NCBI GenBank assembly: GCA_002392345.1
Contig: DGGU01000031.1
Span: 1-64,000 of the forward strand
Reading direction: 5' to 3'
Origin: Lachnospiraceae bacterium UBA3866
GTDB taxonomy: Bacteria > Bacillota > Clostridia > Lachnospirales > Lachnospiraceae
Length of the DNA: 64,000 nucleotides
Position 1 is the stretch's first letter. Every line of letters begins with the position of its first letter. Both the position numbers and the translations under genes were made by a program. Below, piece after piece: positions 17,670 to 26,728 of this stretch. The notes under the pieces are model-generated. The model was not told where the DNA came from, searched no databases, and saw only the letters and a program-made list of their open reading frames with translations.

Positions 17670-17699
17670 ATAATTTTACACTTTTTGTAATTATAATTT

Positions 17700-17737
17700 G
17701 TGTCAATTATGAAGCCATAATTGACACTTTTTATTTT
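17700..17737 (+). terminator. Riboswitch-controlled terminator
   Basis: A 12-bp perfect stem, GTGTCAATTATG (17700-17711) with its complement at 17716-17727, AAGC loop, then TTTTTATTTT. It is the expression platform of the lysine riboswitch, ending just before the SD GGAGG of the transporter gene. Confidence 0.9.
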
Positions 17738-17746
17738 GGAGGATTT

Positions 17747-19279
17747 ATGACTTTTGTTGGTACTTTTTGGGCTTTAGTCCCAGCGCTAGTTGCGATCATA
17801 CTCGCACTAATTACTAAAGAAGTTTACTCTTCACTTTTCATCGGTATCGTCATCGGTGCACTTTTCTTTACTGGTTTTCAACCAGTAGCAGCCTTCGACC
17901 ATGTAGTAAATGATGGTCTTATAAGCGTTCTTTCAGACTCTTATAATGTTGGCATCCTTATCTTCCTTGTAGTGCTTGGCGTCATGGTTTCACTTCTCAA
18001 CAAGAGTGGTGGTTCAAGAGCATTTGGAGAATGGGCATCTAAAAACATCAAGACTAAAGCAGGGGCACTTCTTGCCACTTGGTTCTTTGGCGTTCTCATC
18101 TTCGTTGATGACTATTTTAACTGCTTAACTGTTGGTAGTGTCATGAGACCTGTTACTGATAAGTATAAAATATCAAGAGCGAAACTTGCATACATAATCG
18201 ACGCCACTGCAGCTCCAGTATGTATCATAGCACCTATCTCATCTTGGGCAGCAGCTGTCACTGGTTTTGTTGAAGGTGAAGATGGATTAAGCCTCTTCAT
18301 GAAGGCTATCCCTTATAACTACTATGCTATCTTTACCATGCTCTTCATAGTTGCTACATCACTTATGGCTATCAATTATGGAAAAATGAAAAAATGCGAA
18401 GATGCCGCAGAGAACGGTGACCTTTTCTATGGCCAACAAGTTGTAAATCGTGAGACTTCTTATGGAGAGGAAAAAATCTTTGGACCTGGCAAAGTTAAAG
18501 ATCTTGTAATCCCTATCATTGCTCTTGTTGTGCTTTGCGTTATAGGGCTTATATATAGTGGCGGATTCTTTACAGCTGATTCTGAAGGATATAATAATTT
18601 TATAATTGCTTTTTCAAATGCTGATGCTTCTGTTGGACTTGCTATGGGTTCTATGTTTGCACTAATCCTTACAATTATCTACTATCTTATGAAGAGAGTT
18701 CTTTCTTTCTCTGATACTATGGCTTGCCTTACTGAAGGATTTAAGAACATGGTTCCTGCAATACTTATACTGACATTTGCTTGGACTCTAAAAGCTATGA
18801 TAGATTCACTTGAAGCAACTACATTTATAGATAGCATCGTAAGAAGCAATGTATCAAGTATGATAACCATCCTTCCTGCTATCATCTTCCTTCTTGGTGC
18901 TGGTATATCATTTGCTACAGGAACTTCTTGGGGAACATTTGGTATACTTATACCTATCGTTGTATATGTACTTAAGGCTATAGACCCTAATCTTATGATT
19001 ATCGGAATATCAGCAGCTATGGCTGGTTCTGTATTTGGAGATCACTGCTCGCCTATATCAGATACAACTATCATGTCAAGTGCAGGTGCACAGTGTGAAC
19101 ACTTACTTCACGTATCAACTCAGCTTCCTTATGCGATCACTGTTGCCTTAATCTCCTTTGTATGTTATATCATAGCCGGCATCGTAAAGAACCCTATAGT
19201 TCCGCTTATTGTGGGTGTCGTAGTACTTTTTGCCTTCCTTTTCGCTATGAAAGGTAAAACAAACAAGGCAAATGCTTAA
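17747..19279 (+). CDS. lysW: NhaC-family lysine transporter (LysW-like)
   Basis: A 510-aa membrane protein with about 11-12 hydrophobic segments, of the NhaC Na+/H+ antiporter superfamily. Visible family motifs are FVDDYFNCLTVGSVMRP and the ISSWAAAVTGF and GTSWGTFGILIP stretches, plus GDHCSPISDTT. A generic NhaC protein would be called an antiporter, but a lysine riboswitch sits directly upstream. LYS-element-controlled NhaC-like proteins are the predicted lysine transporters named LysW. Its task would be lysine uptake when internal lysine is low. It converges on the dap/lys operon. Confidence 0.85.
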   Translation: MTFVGTFWALVPALVAIILALITKEVYSSLFIGIVIGALFFTGFQPVAAFDHVVNDGLISVLSDSYNVGILIFLVVLGVMVSLLNKSGGSRAFGEWASKNIKTKAGALLATWFFGVLIFVDDYFNCLTVGSVMRPVTDKYKISRAKLAYIIDATAAPVCIIAPISSWAAAVTGFVEGEDGLSLFMKAIPYNYYAIFTMLFIVATSLMAINYGKMKKCEDAAENGDLFYGQQVVNRETSYGEEKIFGPGKVKDLVIPIIALVVLCVIGLIYSGGFFTADSEGYNNFIIAFSNADASVGLAMGSMFALILTIIYYLMKRVLSFSDTMACLTEGFKNMVPAILILTFAWTLKAMIDSLEATTFIDSIVRSNVSSMITILPAIIFLLGAGISFATGTSWGTFGILIPIVVYVLKAIDPNLMIIGISAAMAGSVFGDHCSPISDTTIMSSAGAQCEHLLHVSTQLPYAITVALISFVCYIIAGIVKNPIVPLIVGVVVLFAFLFAMKGKTNKANA

Positions 19280-19281
19280 AT

Positions 19282-20079
19282 TTATACTAGTATTTTTACT
19301 TTACCTTCTAGAACCAGCTTACCGTCTTCATTTTTTGATATATTCATTGTACCGCCTGGCTCATGAATGGTTTGATTAATATTCTTCTGATATTTCTCTG
19401 CAAGATATGCGCCTATTGCTATAGTTCCACTTGCACAGGCATTCTCCCAAAACAGAGTGTCAGATTCCCTTACATATACATATGGTATGAGTTTTGATTC
19501 ACTTTCGTCGTAAAACATAAAGCCAATCGCCGGAAGTGATAAAGACTCACACCATTTTTTTATATCGGGACCTGAGAATTGCAAGTTAGTCTTTATAGAT
19601 TGCAACTTCTCTCCTATATCACCAAAGATGATATGTGATATGCCATCAAGCGATACAAGCGGTAAGCTTCTATAATCATCTATGTCTATATATGTAATCT
19701 TTGGTTCATAAGGTATAGTTTCTCTACATCTCCATGTATCATCCTCCATCTTTTCTACAGCAACGTTTATTATGTCTTCTGTATCTAATACACATACTTT
19801 AATATGTGCTTTGTCTAAATTGTTCTTAATCGCATGATATACTGCTATACTCATGGTGGCATTGCCACAAAACTCACCACCAGACATGCGAAGTGTGATA
19901 TCTGCATTATCACCATATGAAATGAAGCCGACTTGCTCGACTTCTTTTTCTACACTCATTATTGCTTTGGCAACTTTTGCTTGATCAATAATAGAAACTT
20001 TGGATATGACTAGAGCTGTAATATTTTTAGTTGGGTCAACAATTATGTATTCAATTTTATTTAGTGTTTTTATTTTCAT
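19282..20079 (-). CDS. dapF: DapF-fold epimerase/racemase in the lysine operon
   Basis: A 265-aa two-cysteine, PLP-independent epimerase of the diaminopimelate epimerase fold. The catalytic cysteines are seen in SGGEFCGNATM (near residue 73) and ENACASGTIAIG (near residue 216). Typical DapF signatures are missing: there is no N-terminal GLGNDF motif, and the first cysteine context is GGEFCGNA rather than GNGxRC. That pattern is nearer to divergent racemases such as staphylococcal CntK. The start codon overlaps the lysC stop by 4 nt, so it is tightly coupled. It could make meso-DAP, or racemise lysine or another amino acid. Confidence 0.75.
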   Translation of the reverse strand: MKIKTLNKIEYIIVDPTKNITALVISKVSIIDQAKVAKAIMSVEKEVEQVGFISYGDNADITLRMSGGEFCGNATMSIAVYHAIKNNLDKAHIKVCVLDTEDIINVAVEKMEDDTWRCRETIPYEPKITYIDIDDYRSLPLVSLDGISHIIFGDIGEKLQSIKTNLQFSGPDIKKWCESLSLPAIGFMFYDESESKLIPYVYVRESDTLFWENACASGTIAIGAYLAEKYQKNINQTIHEPGGTMNISKNEDGKLVLEGKVKILV

Positions 20080-21419
20080 GAAATATCTTGAAGGGATCCA
20101 AGAGCTCTTAAGGCTGATTCATAATCCGAATCTTTCACGCCTATGATTACATTGATACCGCTTGATCCTTGGTCTATCATCTTAACTGTAACATTTGCTT
20201 CCGAAAGCACTTTAAATATATTCATTATCACTTCTTTGTGATAGACCATCCCTTCTCCAACAACAGCAAAGAGAGAAAGGTTTTCTTCTATATTAAGTAA
20301 ATCTGGCGCTAATTCATCTTTTATCTTCTGTATTATCCTATCTTTCTTGCCATTTAAAAACTCTGATCGCATAACTATCGATATAGTGTCTATTCCTGTA
20401 GGGCAATGCTCTACTGGGATATTTTCATTTTCAAAAATCTTAAGCAGCCTTGAAAGATATCCCACTTCTTCGTTCATAAGTGCTCTTTGCAAAAGTATAG
20501 AGGTAAATCCCTTTCTTCCTGCAATACCCGTAACGACATTTCTTTTTGCTATAGAAGGTATGCTTGCAATTATCATAGTCCCTTTGTCGCTTGGTGAATT
20601 GGTGTTAAGTATGTTGATAGGTATACCTACTTTGCTTACAGGGTATACTGTCGCCTCATGAAGAACATTGGCTCCCATATATGATAACTCTCTAAGCTCG
20701 GTATAAGTTATATATTCAATTGGTTTCGCGTTTGGTGCCATCCTTGGGTCTGCAAACATAACTCCCGATACATCTGTCCAGTTTTCATATATATCTGCAT
20801 TTAAGGCTCTTGCTACTACCGCACCTGTGATGTCGGAACCACCACGAGAAAAAGTTACAACGTCGTCATCTTCTGTTGAGCCGTAAAACCCAGGTATAAT
20901 TATTCGCACAGACTCATCTTTATAATCATTTTCTACTTTTTCTATAGCAGTTCTAATATTGGCGTAAGAGGTGTCGTAGTCTATTTTTCGATCCTTACCA
21001 AAGATAATCACGCCTGCCATATCAAGGAAAGTGGCATTGAGATACTTTGATATAATCTTTGCTGAAAGATATTCACCGCGACTTGCTATAAAATCGACAT
21101 GGGTTTCATTTTTGTCTTTTTCAAATATATAATCAAGCTCTTTTTCAACATCAAAGTCTACATCTAGGTCTTTGACAAGTTCTATATACCTTGTCCTTAT
21201 CTTGTCTTCTATGGTTTTTCTCTTAATTTCATCATCTTTTATTTCATGGCAGTTTATAAAAAGATCTGTCATCTTGTCATCATCATTATGTCTTTTTCCT
21301 GCTGCCGATACAACTATATATCTTCTATCGGGATCTGACATAATTATATCACGAGCTTTTTCTATCTGCCTCGCGTCGGCAAGAGAACTCCCGCCAAATT
21401 TTACTACTTTAATCTTCAT
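20076..21419 (-). CDS. lysC: Aspartate kinase
   Basis: First enzyme of the aspartate pathway (aspartate to aspartyl phosphate); 447 aa. The N-terminus KVVKFGGSSLADARQIEKA is the ATP/aspartate kinase signature, and VTFSRGGSDITGAVVARAL and WTDVSGVMFADPR complete the kinase domain. Two ACT domains occupy about residues 300-447 and give amino-acid feedback control. Gene order ddh-lysC-dapF with 2-bp and overlapping junctions shows one operon. No riboswitch is seen directly upstream of the operon, so feedback through ACT is the visible control. Confidence 0.95.
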   Translation of the reverse strand: MKIKVVKFGGSSLADARQIEKARDIIMSDPDRRYIVVSAAGKRHNDDDKMTDLFINCHEIKDDEIKRKTIEDKIRTRYIELVKDLDVDFDVEKELDYIFEKDKNETHVDFIASRGEYLSAKIISKYLNATFLDMAGVIIFGKDRKIDYDTSYANIRTAIEKVENDYKDESVRIIIPGFYGSTEDDDVVTFSRGGSDITGAVVARALNADIYENWTDVSGVMFADPRMAPNAKPIEYITYTELRELSYMGANVLHEATVYPVSKVGIPINILNTNSPSDKGTMIIASIPSIAKRNVVTGIAGRKGFTSILLQRALMNEEVGYLSRLLKIFENENIPVEHCPTGIDTISIVMRSEFLNGKKDRIIQKIKDELAPDLLNIEENLSLFAVVGEGMVYHKEVIMNIFKVLSEANVTVKMIDQGSSGINVIIGVKDSDYESALRALGSLQDIS

Positions 21420-21421
21420 AC

Positions 21422-22399
21422 CTACATTGTTGTTTTTAACAACTCTTCATATCCTTTCAACGATAGATCTTTGGGCCTTATATCAAAGACAGTGAGACAA
21501 CCTGTGGTTCCCCTCTCTCTTTCCTTCATCATGGCTCTGGCATATGCAACAACAACACTTGCAGTAAACTCTGGATTAGAATCAAGAGTTAAATTATAAG
21601 ATATAGTGTGCTTATGTTCATCGTCTTTTCCAGTGACACCATTTCTTATAACAAATCCTGCATGCGGCATTGCACTATGATTCTTTTCAAACTCTTCCAT
21701 GCTTATAAAATTAACCGTGGTATCATACTCATCAAAATAATGTGGCATGCTCTTTATTTCATCTTCGATCTTCTTCTTATCTGCACCTTCTTTTATAACC
21801 ACATAGCATTCCCTAGTATGCTTTTCTCTCATGGTAAAATCTTTCATCTCACCTTTCAAAACTTTGTCGACTGTTTCTTTTACAGGCACAGTATACTGCT
21901 TTGCTGCCGCCACACCTTCTATGTGTCTTATGGCATCGCTATGTCCTTGACTAACCCCTCGTCCCCAGAAAGTATAGTCTTTTCCTTTTGGAAGTATAGC
22001 TCCTGCATAAAGTCTATTCAAAGAAAACATTCCTGGATCCCAACCACAAGATATCATAGCCACATGGCCGTTTTCTTTAGCAATTTTGTCCACGTTTTTA
22101 AAGTGTTCTAATATATTTGCATGTGTGTCAAATGTATCTATAACATTAAAATCTTTGACAAGTTCTGGTGTCATAGTAGGTAATTCTGTTGCAGAGCCTC
22201 CGCATATAGCTAGCACATCTATCTTATTTTTAAAATCTTTTAGTTCATCTGCGCTATATACCGCTGTGCCATATTCGGATTTAACTTTTGTCTTGTCTCT
22301 ACGAGTAAATATACCAACTAGTTCTACATCTTTATTTTGAAAAGCTGATAATTCTACTCCCTTTCCAACATTGCCATAACCATAAATTCCAAGTTTCAT
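21422..22399 (-). CDS. ddh: meso-diaminopimelate dehydrogenase
   Basis: A 325-aa NADPH-dependent enzyme converting tetrahydrodipicolinate and ammonia directly to meso-DAP. The Rossmann motif is GIYGYGNVGKGVE at the N-terminus. Diagnostic blocks are ISCGWDPGMFSLNRLYAGAI and YTFWGRGVSQGHSDAIR, both substrate-binding, and HTISYNLTLDSNPEFTASV near the end. Ddh bypasses the acylated intermediates, so with dapA and dapB it completes the route to meso-DAP within this operon. SD AGGAGG precedes the ATG. Confidence 0.96.
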   Translation of the reverse strand: MKLGIYGYGNVGKGVELSAFQNKDVELVGIFTRRDKTKVKSEYGTAVYSADELKDFKNKIDVLAICGGSATELPTMTPELVKDFNVIDTFDTHANILEHFKNVDKIAKENGHVAMISCGWDPGMFSLNRLYAGAILPKGKDYTFWGRGVSQGHSDAIRHIEGVAAAKQYTVPVKETVDKVLKGEMKDFTMREKHTRECYVVIKEGADKKKIEDEIKSMPHYFDEYDTTVNFISMEEFEKNHSAMPHAGFVIRNGVTGKDDEHKHTISYNLTLDSNPEFTASVVVAYARAMMKERERGTTGCLTVFDIRPKDLSLKGYEELLKTTM

Positions 22400-22415
22400 A
22401 ATTCGTCCTCCTTTT

Positions 22416-23534
22416 TTAGTCCTTCTTTTCTGTAAAATCAGTGTCCAATGTTGCGTTGATTTTTACATCCTTATATTTTTCTTGTATCTCATCTATAATC
22501 TCTGAATATATTTTTTCTCTATTTCTCACCTTAAGACTTATGACTACATCAAATCGCATAGCTTTAGTATCCTTATCATAATAAAATCCATGTGTCTGTA
22601 GTACAAAATCATGAGATAGTATAATTCTTGTCACCTCTTCTCGCATCTTTTTTATCTCTTCATCTTTTGTGTTAATAGAATAGATGCCAATAGCTGTAAG
22701 TGCCACTTTACAGTGCTTGTGAACCTGCTCTGTTATCTCTCTTGTTAATTTATCTATATCATTCGCATCTAGATTATCCTGCACTTCTATATGCACTGAT
22801 GCTGTGTGAGTATCTGGGCCATAATCGTTAAGAATTAAGTCGTATGCGCCCTTTACCTCGTTAAACTTTTTGATTTCGCTCTTTATCTCTTTTACGAGTT
22901 TTGCATCGGCACTTTCACCTAGTATCTTTGATAAGGTATCTCTTGCCATACCTATGCCTGATTTAATAATAACAAGTGATATAATGGCGCCGAGATATGC
23001 TTCAAGAGATATATGCGTAAATATATATATTATCGCTGCTATAAGCGTAGATGCTGATATAACCGAATCAAGCCTTGCATCTTCGCCTGAGTTTATAAGC
23101 GAATCTGAATTAATCTTTTCTCCTACTGATTTAACATATGTCCCTAATATAATCTTAACAACCACTGCAACTGCTACTATTATAAGTGTAGGCAAAGTAT
23201 AATTGGTTTCTTCTGGGTGTATTATCTTTAATATAGATTCTCTAAGTGAAGTTATACCTGCATATAAAATGATCATTGATATAACTAGTGCACTTAGATA
23301 TTCTATTCTGCCATATCCATATGGATGCTTGATATCTGGTTTCTTTCCTGCAAGTTTTGCTCCCACTATAGTTATAATAGAACTTGCTGCATCAGATAAG
23401 TTATTAACTGCATCAAGGATGATCGCAATAGAATTAGATACTATTCCGACCGCAACCTTAAAGCCACTTAGAACTATATTCGTCACTATTCCTATGATGC
23501 TTGTTTTTACAATTTGAGATTCTCTGTCTTCCAT
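22416..23534 (-). CDS. Cation diffusion facilitator family transporter
   Basis: A 372-aa CDF efflux protein with six membrane helices in residues 10-205 and a cytoplasmic ferredoxin-like domain after that. The metal site is recognisable as LDAVNNLSDAASSI in helix 2, with KKPDIKHPYGYGRIEYLSAL after it. The C-terminal part is longer than usual by roughly 70-80 residues (a second ACP-like half, ILSHDFVLQTHGFYYDKD). It exports divalent metals such as Zn, Mn or Fe. It sits inside the lysine operon between dapB and ddh, which is unusual and has no clear functional reason. Confidence 0.88.
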   Translation of the reverse strand: MEDRESQIVKTSIIGIVTNIVLSGFKVAVGIVSNSIAIILDAVNNLSDAASSIITIVGAKLAGKKPDIKHPYGYGRIEYLSALVISMIILYAGITSLRESILKIIHPEETNYTLPTLIIVAVAVVVKIILGTYVKSVGEKINSDSLINSGEDARLDSVISASTLIAAIIYIFTHISLEAYLGAIISLVIIKSGIGMARDTLSKILGESADAKLVKEIKSEIKKFNEVKGAYDLILNDYGPDTHTASVHIEVQDNLDANDIDKLTREITEQVHKHCKVALTAIGIYSINTKDEEIKKMREEVTRIILSHDFVLQTHGFYYDKDTKAMRFDVVISLKVRNREKIYSEIIDEIQEKYKDVKINATLDTDFTEKKD

Positions 23535-23570
23535 AATTGATATTGAATTATATTTTGAAATTTTATAATG

Positions 23571-24311
23571 CTAACCTAAAAGATTTTTCATATTGTATAA
23601 GCCTGCTGGTTTTCCATTCATAAACTTTATAGCCCTTATAGCACCTTCTGCAAAAAGTCCTCTGTCGTATGCCTCGTGTTTTATTGATATGCATTCATGT
23701 TTTGTTGATATGAGTACTTCGTGTATGCCGACAACATTTCCAAGTCGAATAGAATTAACTCCTATATCATTCTTCTCCCTTTTAGCAATACCGTTTCTAC
23801 CTTTAACGATGTTGGCATCTTCTCTCACTTCCTTCAAACCTTCGGCAATCGCAAGGGCTGTGCCTGACGGTGCATCAATTTTTCTGTTATGATGAGTTTC
23901 TACTATTTCTATGTCTGCATCTTTGAATCTTTTTGCTATGTTTTTGGCTTCGTCTATAAGAACTGCTATGCCGATAGAGTAATTTGCGGCAAAAAATATA
24001 GGGATTTTTTTAGATGCATCTATGATGGCTTTCTTTTCTTCTTCAGTCTGACCTGTGGTCGCTATAACAAGAGGTATGTTTTTCTCTAAAGCAAAAGCAA
24101 TGAGGTCATTTGTAAGGGAATGGTGAGAAAAATCGACGATGATATCAAGGTTTACGTTTACTTCAGCAAAAGTTGAAAACACGGGCTCGCTTTGCTCACC
24201 TGCTACGCCCTTATCGACACCTGCAACCAATTCAAGGTCGCTGTCACTTCTTACCATCTCTGATATTATTTTTCCCATATGGCCAAGGTAGCCACTAACT
24301 AGAACTTTCAT
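23571..24311 (-). CDS. dapB: 4-hydroxy-tetrahydrodipicolinate reductase
   Basis: A 246-aa NAD(P)H enzyme of the lysine/DAP pathway. The N-terminal nucleotide motif is VSGYLGHMGK; the catalytic and substrate block is ETHHNRKIDAPSGTALAIAEGLK, with the active-site histidine and lysine. ATG 24311 is preferred over the upstream GTG 24317 because GAGGGG lies at the right distance. That Shine-Dalgarno is the end of a GC-rich repeat. Encoded downstream of dapA in the same direction. Confidence 0.95.
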   Translation of the reverse strand: MKVLVSGYLGHMGKIISEMVRSDSDLELVAGVDKGVAGEQSEPVFSTFAEVNVNLDIIVDFSHHSLTNDLIAFALEKNIPLVIATTGQTEEEKKAIIDASKKIPIFFAANYSIGIAVLIDEAKNIAKRFKDADIEIVETHHNRKIDAPSGTALAIAEGLKEVREDANIVKGRNGIAKREKNDIGVNSIRLGNVVGIHEVLISTKHECISIKHEAYDRGLFAEGAIRAIKFMNGKPAGLYNMKNLLG

Positions 24312-24317
24312 TGTCAC

Positions 24318-24349
24318 CCCTCGGGCGCCCCAGTGCTCGCCCCTACAAA
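24318..24349 (-). repeat. GC-rich intergenic repeat, short copy C
   Basis: About 32 bp that match both ends of the 100-bp repeats joined together: TTTGTAGGGGCGAGCACTGG directly followed by GGCGCCCGAGGGG on the minus strand. It looks like an internal-deletion form. Its last bases form the dapB Shine-Dalgarno. Confidence 0.8.
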
Positions 24350-24373
24350 TATCCTTATGCTATTCTATCTTGT

Positions 24374-25261
24374 TTAAATTATCTTTAATTCCTTCATTAT
24401 ATCGAACATCTTCTCTTCTTTCTTTTTGTCCATGGTGCAAAGTGGAAGACGAAGGAAGTTTTCACAATATCCAATTTTTGCCATTGCTGATTTTATAGGT
24501 ATAGGATTGACCTCAGAGAAGAGTGCTCTTATAAATGGAATGTATTTTAATTGAAGCGCTTTACTTTCTTCTATCTTTCCTTCAAAAAATGCATCGCACA
24601 TTCTCACTGTCTCTTTTGGAAGTATATTAGATATAACTGAGATAACTCCCATGCCTCCTAAAGATAAAAACGGAACTATCTCATCATCATTTCCAGAATA
24701 TATATGAAGTTTATCTCCAACTAATTCAAATGTATCCATTATCTTTGCAAGGTTGCCATTTGCTTCTTTGATTCCTACTATATTGTCTACTTTTGATAAT
24801 TCAAGATATGTTTCTGGTTCTATATTAACTCCAGTTCTTGATGGAACATTATAAAGTATAATTGGTTTATTAGATGCTTTAGCAATTGCTTTATAACTTT
24901 CAACAAGGCCTCTTTGCGTTGCTTTATTATAGTAAGGAGTAACTGCAAGGAGTCCATCCACTCCTATCTCACACGCAAAACGTGTAAGTTCACATGCATA
25001 ACTTGTGTCATTAGACCCAACGCCTGCTACCATAGGTACACGACCTCTTATCTTTTCTTTTGAAAATCTGAAAAGTTCTCTATGTTCACTATCACTAAGA
25101 GTCGCACCTTCTCCTGTTGTACCCGCTATAATAAGTGAATTGATGCCTTCTTTTATCTGAAATTCTATAAGTTTCTCTAAATTTTCGTAGTCTATTCCTC
25201 TTTCATTTGTTGGTGTTATAAGAGCTGTACCAACTCCTTTAAATATAAGTTCTTTGTTCAT
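24374..25261 (-). CDS. dapA: 4-hydroxy-tetrahydrodipicolinate synthase
   Basis: A 295-aa TIM-barrel aldolase condensing pyruvate and aspartate semialdehyde, the first committed step to DAP and lysine. Motifs are GTALITPTNERG, the substrate loop GTTGEGATLSDSEH, the catalytic tyrosine block LYNVPSRTGVNIEP and the Schiff-base lysine in VGIKEANGNL. First gene of the minus-strand operon dapA-dapB-CDF-ddh-lysC-dapF, with a good sigma-A promoter upstream and SD GGAGG near the ATG. Confidence 0.97.
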   Translation of the reverse strand: MNKELIFKGVGTALITPTNERGIDYENLEKLIEFQIKEGINSLIIAGTTGEGATLSDSEHRELFRFSKEKIRGRVPMVAGVGSNDTSYACELTRFACEIGVDGLLAVTPYYNKATQRGLVESYKAIAKASNKPIILYNVPSRTGVNIEPETYLELSKVDNIVGIKEANGNLAKIMDTFELVGDKLHIYSGNDDEIVPFLSLGGMGVISVISNILPKETVRMCDAFFEGKIEESKALQLKYIPFIRALFSEVNPIPIKSAMAKIGYCENFLRLPLCTMDKKKEEKMFDIMKELKII

Positions 25262-25282
25262 AAGGCCTCCCTTCCATTGATA

Positions 25283-25311
25283 ATTATACCAATAAACACC
25301 TTAAAAATCAA
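25283..25311 (-). promoter_or_regulatory. Promoter of the dapA operon
   Basis: Minus-strand TTGATT (25306-25311), a 17-nt spacer and TATAAT (25283-25288), about 22 bp before dapA. No L-box aptamer lies between this promoter and the gene. Confidence 0.7.
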
Positions 25312-25380
25312 AGATTTGGCCTATTTTTTCATCTTGTTATGCTCCTTGGTTAATAGGTTATAACACGTTTGTCGTCTTCA

Positions 25381-25409
25381 TTTACATATAAATGCAATTT
25401 TGATAAAAT
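25381..25409 (+). promoter_or_regulatory. Promoter of lysA
   Basis: TTTACA (25381-25386), a 17-nt spacer and TAAAAT (25404-25409). The expected transcription start is at about 25415-25417, on top of the GTG start codon of lysA. Confidence 0.5.
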
Positions 25410-25415
25410 ATAGTC

Positions 25416-26711
25416 GTGATTTGTGAAAATATTAAAACTGAAAATGGAAGGCTTTGTTTTAACAATTTTGATGTGGTTGAGCTTGCTAAGAAATATGGCA
25501 CGCCACTTTACCTTATGGATGAAAATCGCATAAGAAAAAATCTAAATATTTATAAGGACGCCTTAAAACAATACTTCGGTGATAATGCTCTTATGCTTTA
25601 TGCAAGCAAAGCTTGTTCATTCAAATACATATATAAAATCATGACCGATAAAAATGTCGGTATAGATGTTGTATCAAGCGGTGAGTTATACACAGCTAAA
25701 ATGGCAGGCTTCGACATTTCTAAAGCTTATTTTCATTGCAACAATAAAACGGATTTTGATATAAGATATGGTATAGAAAATGGCGTGGGATATTTCGTTG
25801 CAGATAACATAGAAGAGATCCTTGTTATAGAAAAGATTTGCTCTAAACAAAACATAATTCAAAAGATTCTTTTAAGGGTGACCCCTGGTATAGATACTCA
25901 CACTTATGAAGCTGACAAAACTGGCAAAGTTGATTCAAAGTTCGGAACAGCCATAGAGACTGGACAAGCAATAGAACTTGTCGGCGTGATACTTAAACTT
26001 AAACATATAGATCTCTGCGGTTTCCACTGTCATGTAGGTTCACAAGTTTTCGAAGAAGATGTCTACGAACGGACCTCTGATATAATGATAAAATTTTTTG
26101 CTGATGTAAAAGAAAAATATAATTTCGAAACTCGTGAATATAATATCGGTGGTGGATTTGGTGTTCGATATGTAGACGATGATCCTACACTAGATCTTGA
26201 TAAAAAAACAAAAGAACTTTCTGAATATATAAAAGGAACTTGTGCAAAATATAATTTAGATGTTCCTGCTTTTCGTATGGAACCAGGTCGATCTATTGTT
26301 GCAGATGCAGGAATGACACTTTACACCGTTGGCACAATTAAAAAAATTCCCGGATATAAGAATTATGTTTCTATAGATGGTGGCATGAATGATAATCCAC
26401 GATATGCATTATATGGCGCAAGATACACTTGCTACACTGCAAATAAGATGAATGAAAAATGTGATTTTAAAGCCGACCTTGTTGGAAGATGCTGCGAATC
26501 TGGAGATATAATTGCTAAAGATATATTGTTCCCTGAATCAATCTCTCGCTATGATATAGTTGCTGTCGCAACAACAGGAGCGTATAACTTTTCTATGGCC
26601 TCTAACTATAACCGCCTACCGCGACCTTCTATCGTAATGCTAAAAGATGATAAGGATTTCGTGGTGGTGAAGGGGGAGACGCTTGAAGATCTTGTTAAAA
26701 ACGACTGCTAA
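25416..26711 (+). CDS. lysA: Diaminopimelate decarboxylase
   Basis: PLP enzyme of 431 aa that makes L-lysine from meso-DAP, the last pathway step. The PLP-lysine motif is LYASKACSFKYIY; GFHCHVGSQVFE, YNIGGGFGVRY and MEPGRSIVADAG bind PLP phosphate and substrate. The start is GTG 25416, with no Shine-Dalgarno; later in-frame ATGs would remove conserved N-terminal sequence (MICENIKTENGRLCFNNFD). It is divergent from the dapA operon, so intermediates made there are finished here. Confidence 0.95.
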   Translation: MICENIKTENGRLCFNNFDVVELAKKYGTPLYLMDENRIRKNLNIYKDALKQYFGDNALMLYASKACSFKYIYKIMTDKNVGIDVVSSGELYTAKMAGFDISKAYFHCNNKTDFDIRYGIENGVGYFVADNIEEILVIEKICSKQNIIQKILLRVTPGIDTHTYEADKTGKVDSKFGTAIETGQAIELVGVILKLKHIDLCGFHCHVGSQVFEEDVYERTSDIMIKFFADVKEKYNFETREYNIGGGFGVRYVDDDPTLDLDKKTKELSEYIKGTCAKYNLDVPAFRMEPGRSIVADAGMTLYTVGTIKKIPGYKNYVSIDGGMNDNPRYALYGARYTCYTANKMNEKCDFKADLVGRCCESGDIIAKDILFPESISRYDIVAVATTGAYNFSMASNYNRLPRPSIVMLKDDKDFVVVKGETLEDLVKNDC

Positions 26712-26728
26712 GCTTTTTTATATTTGTC

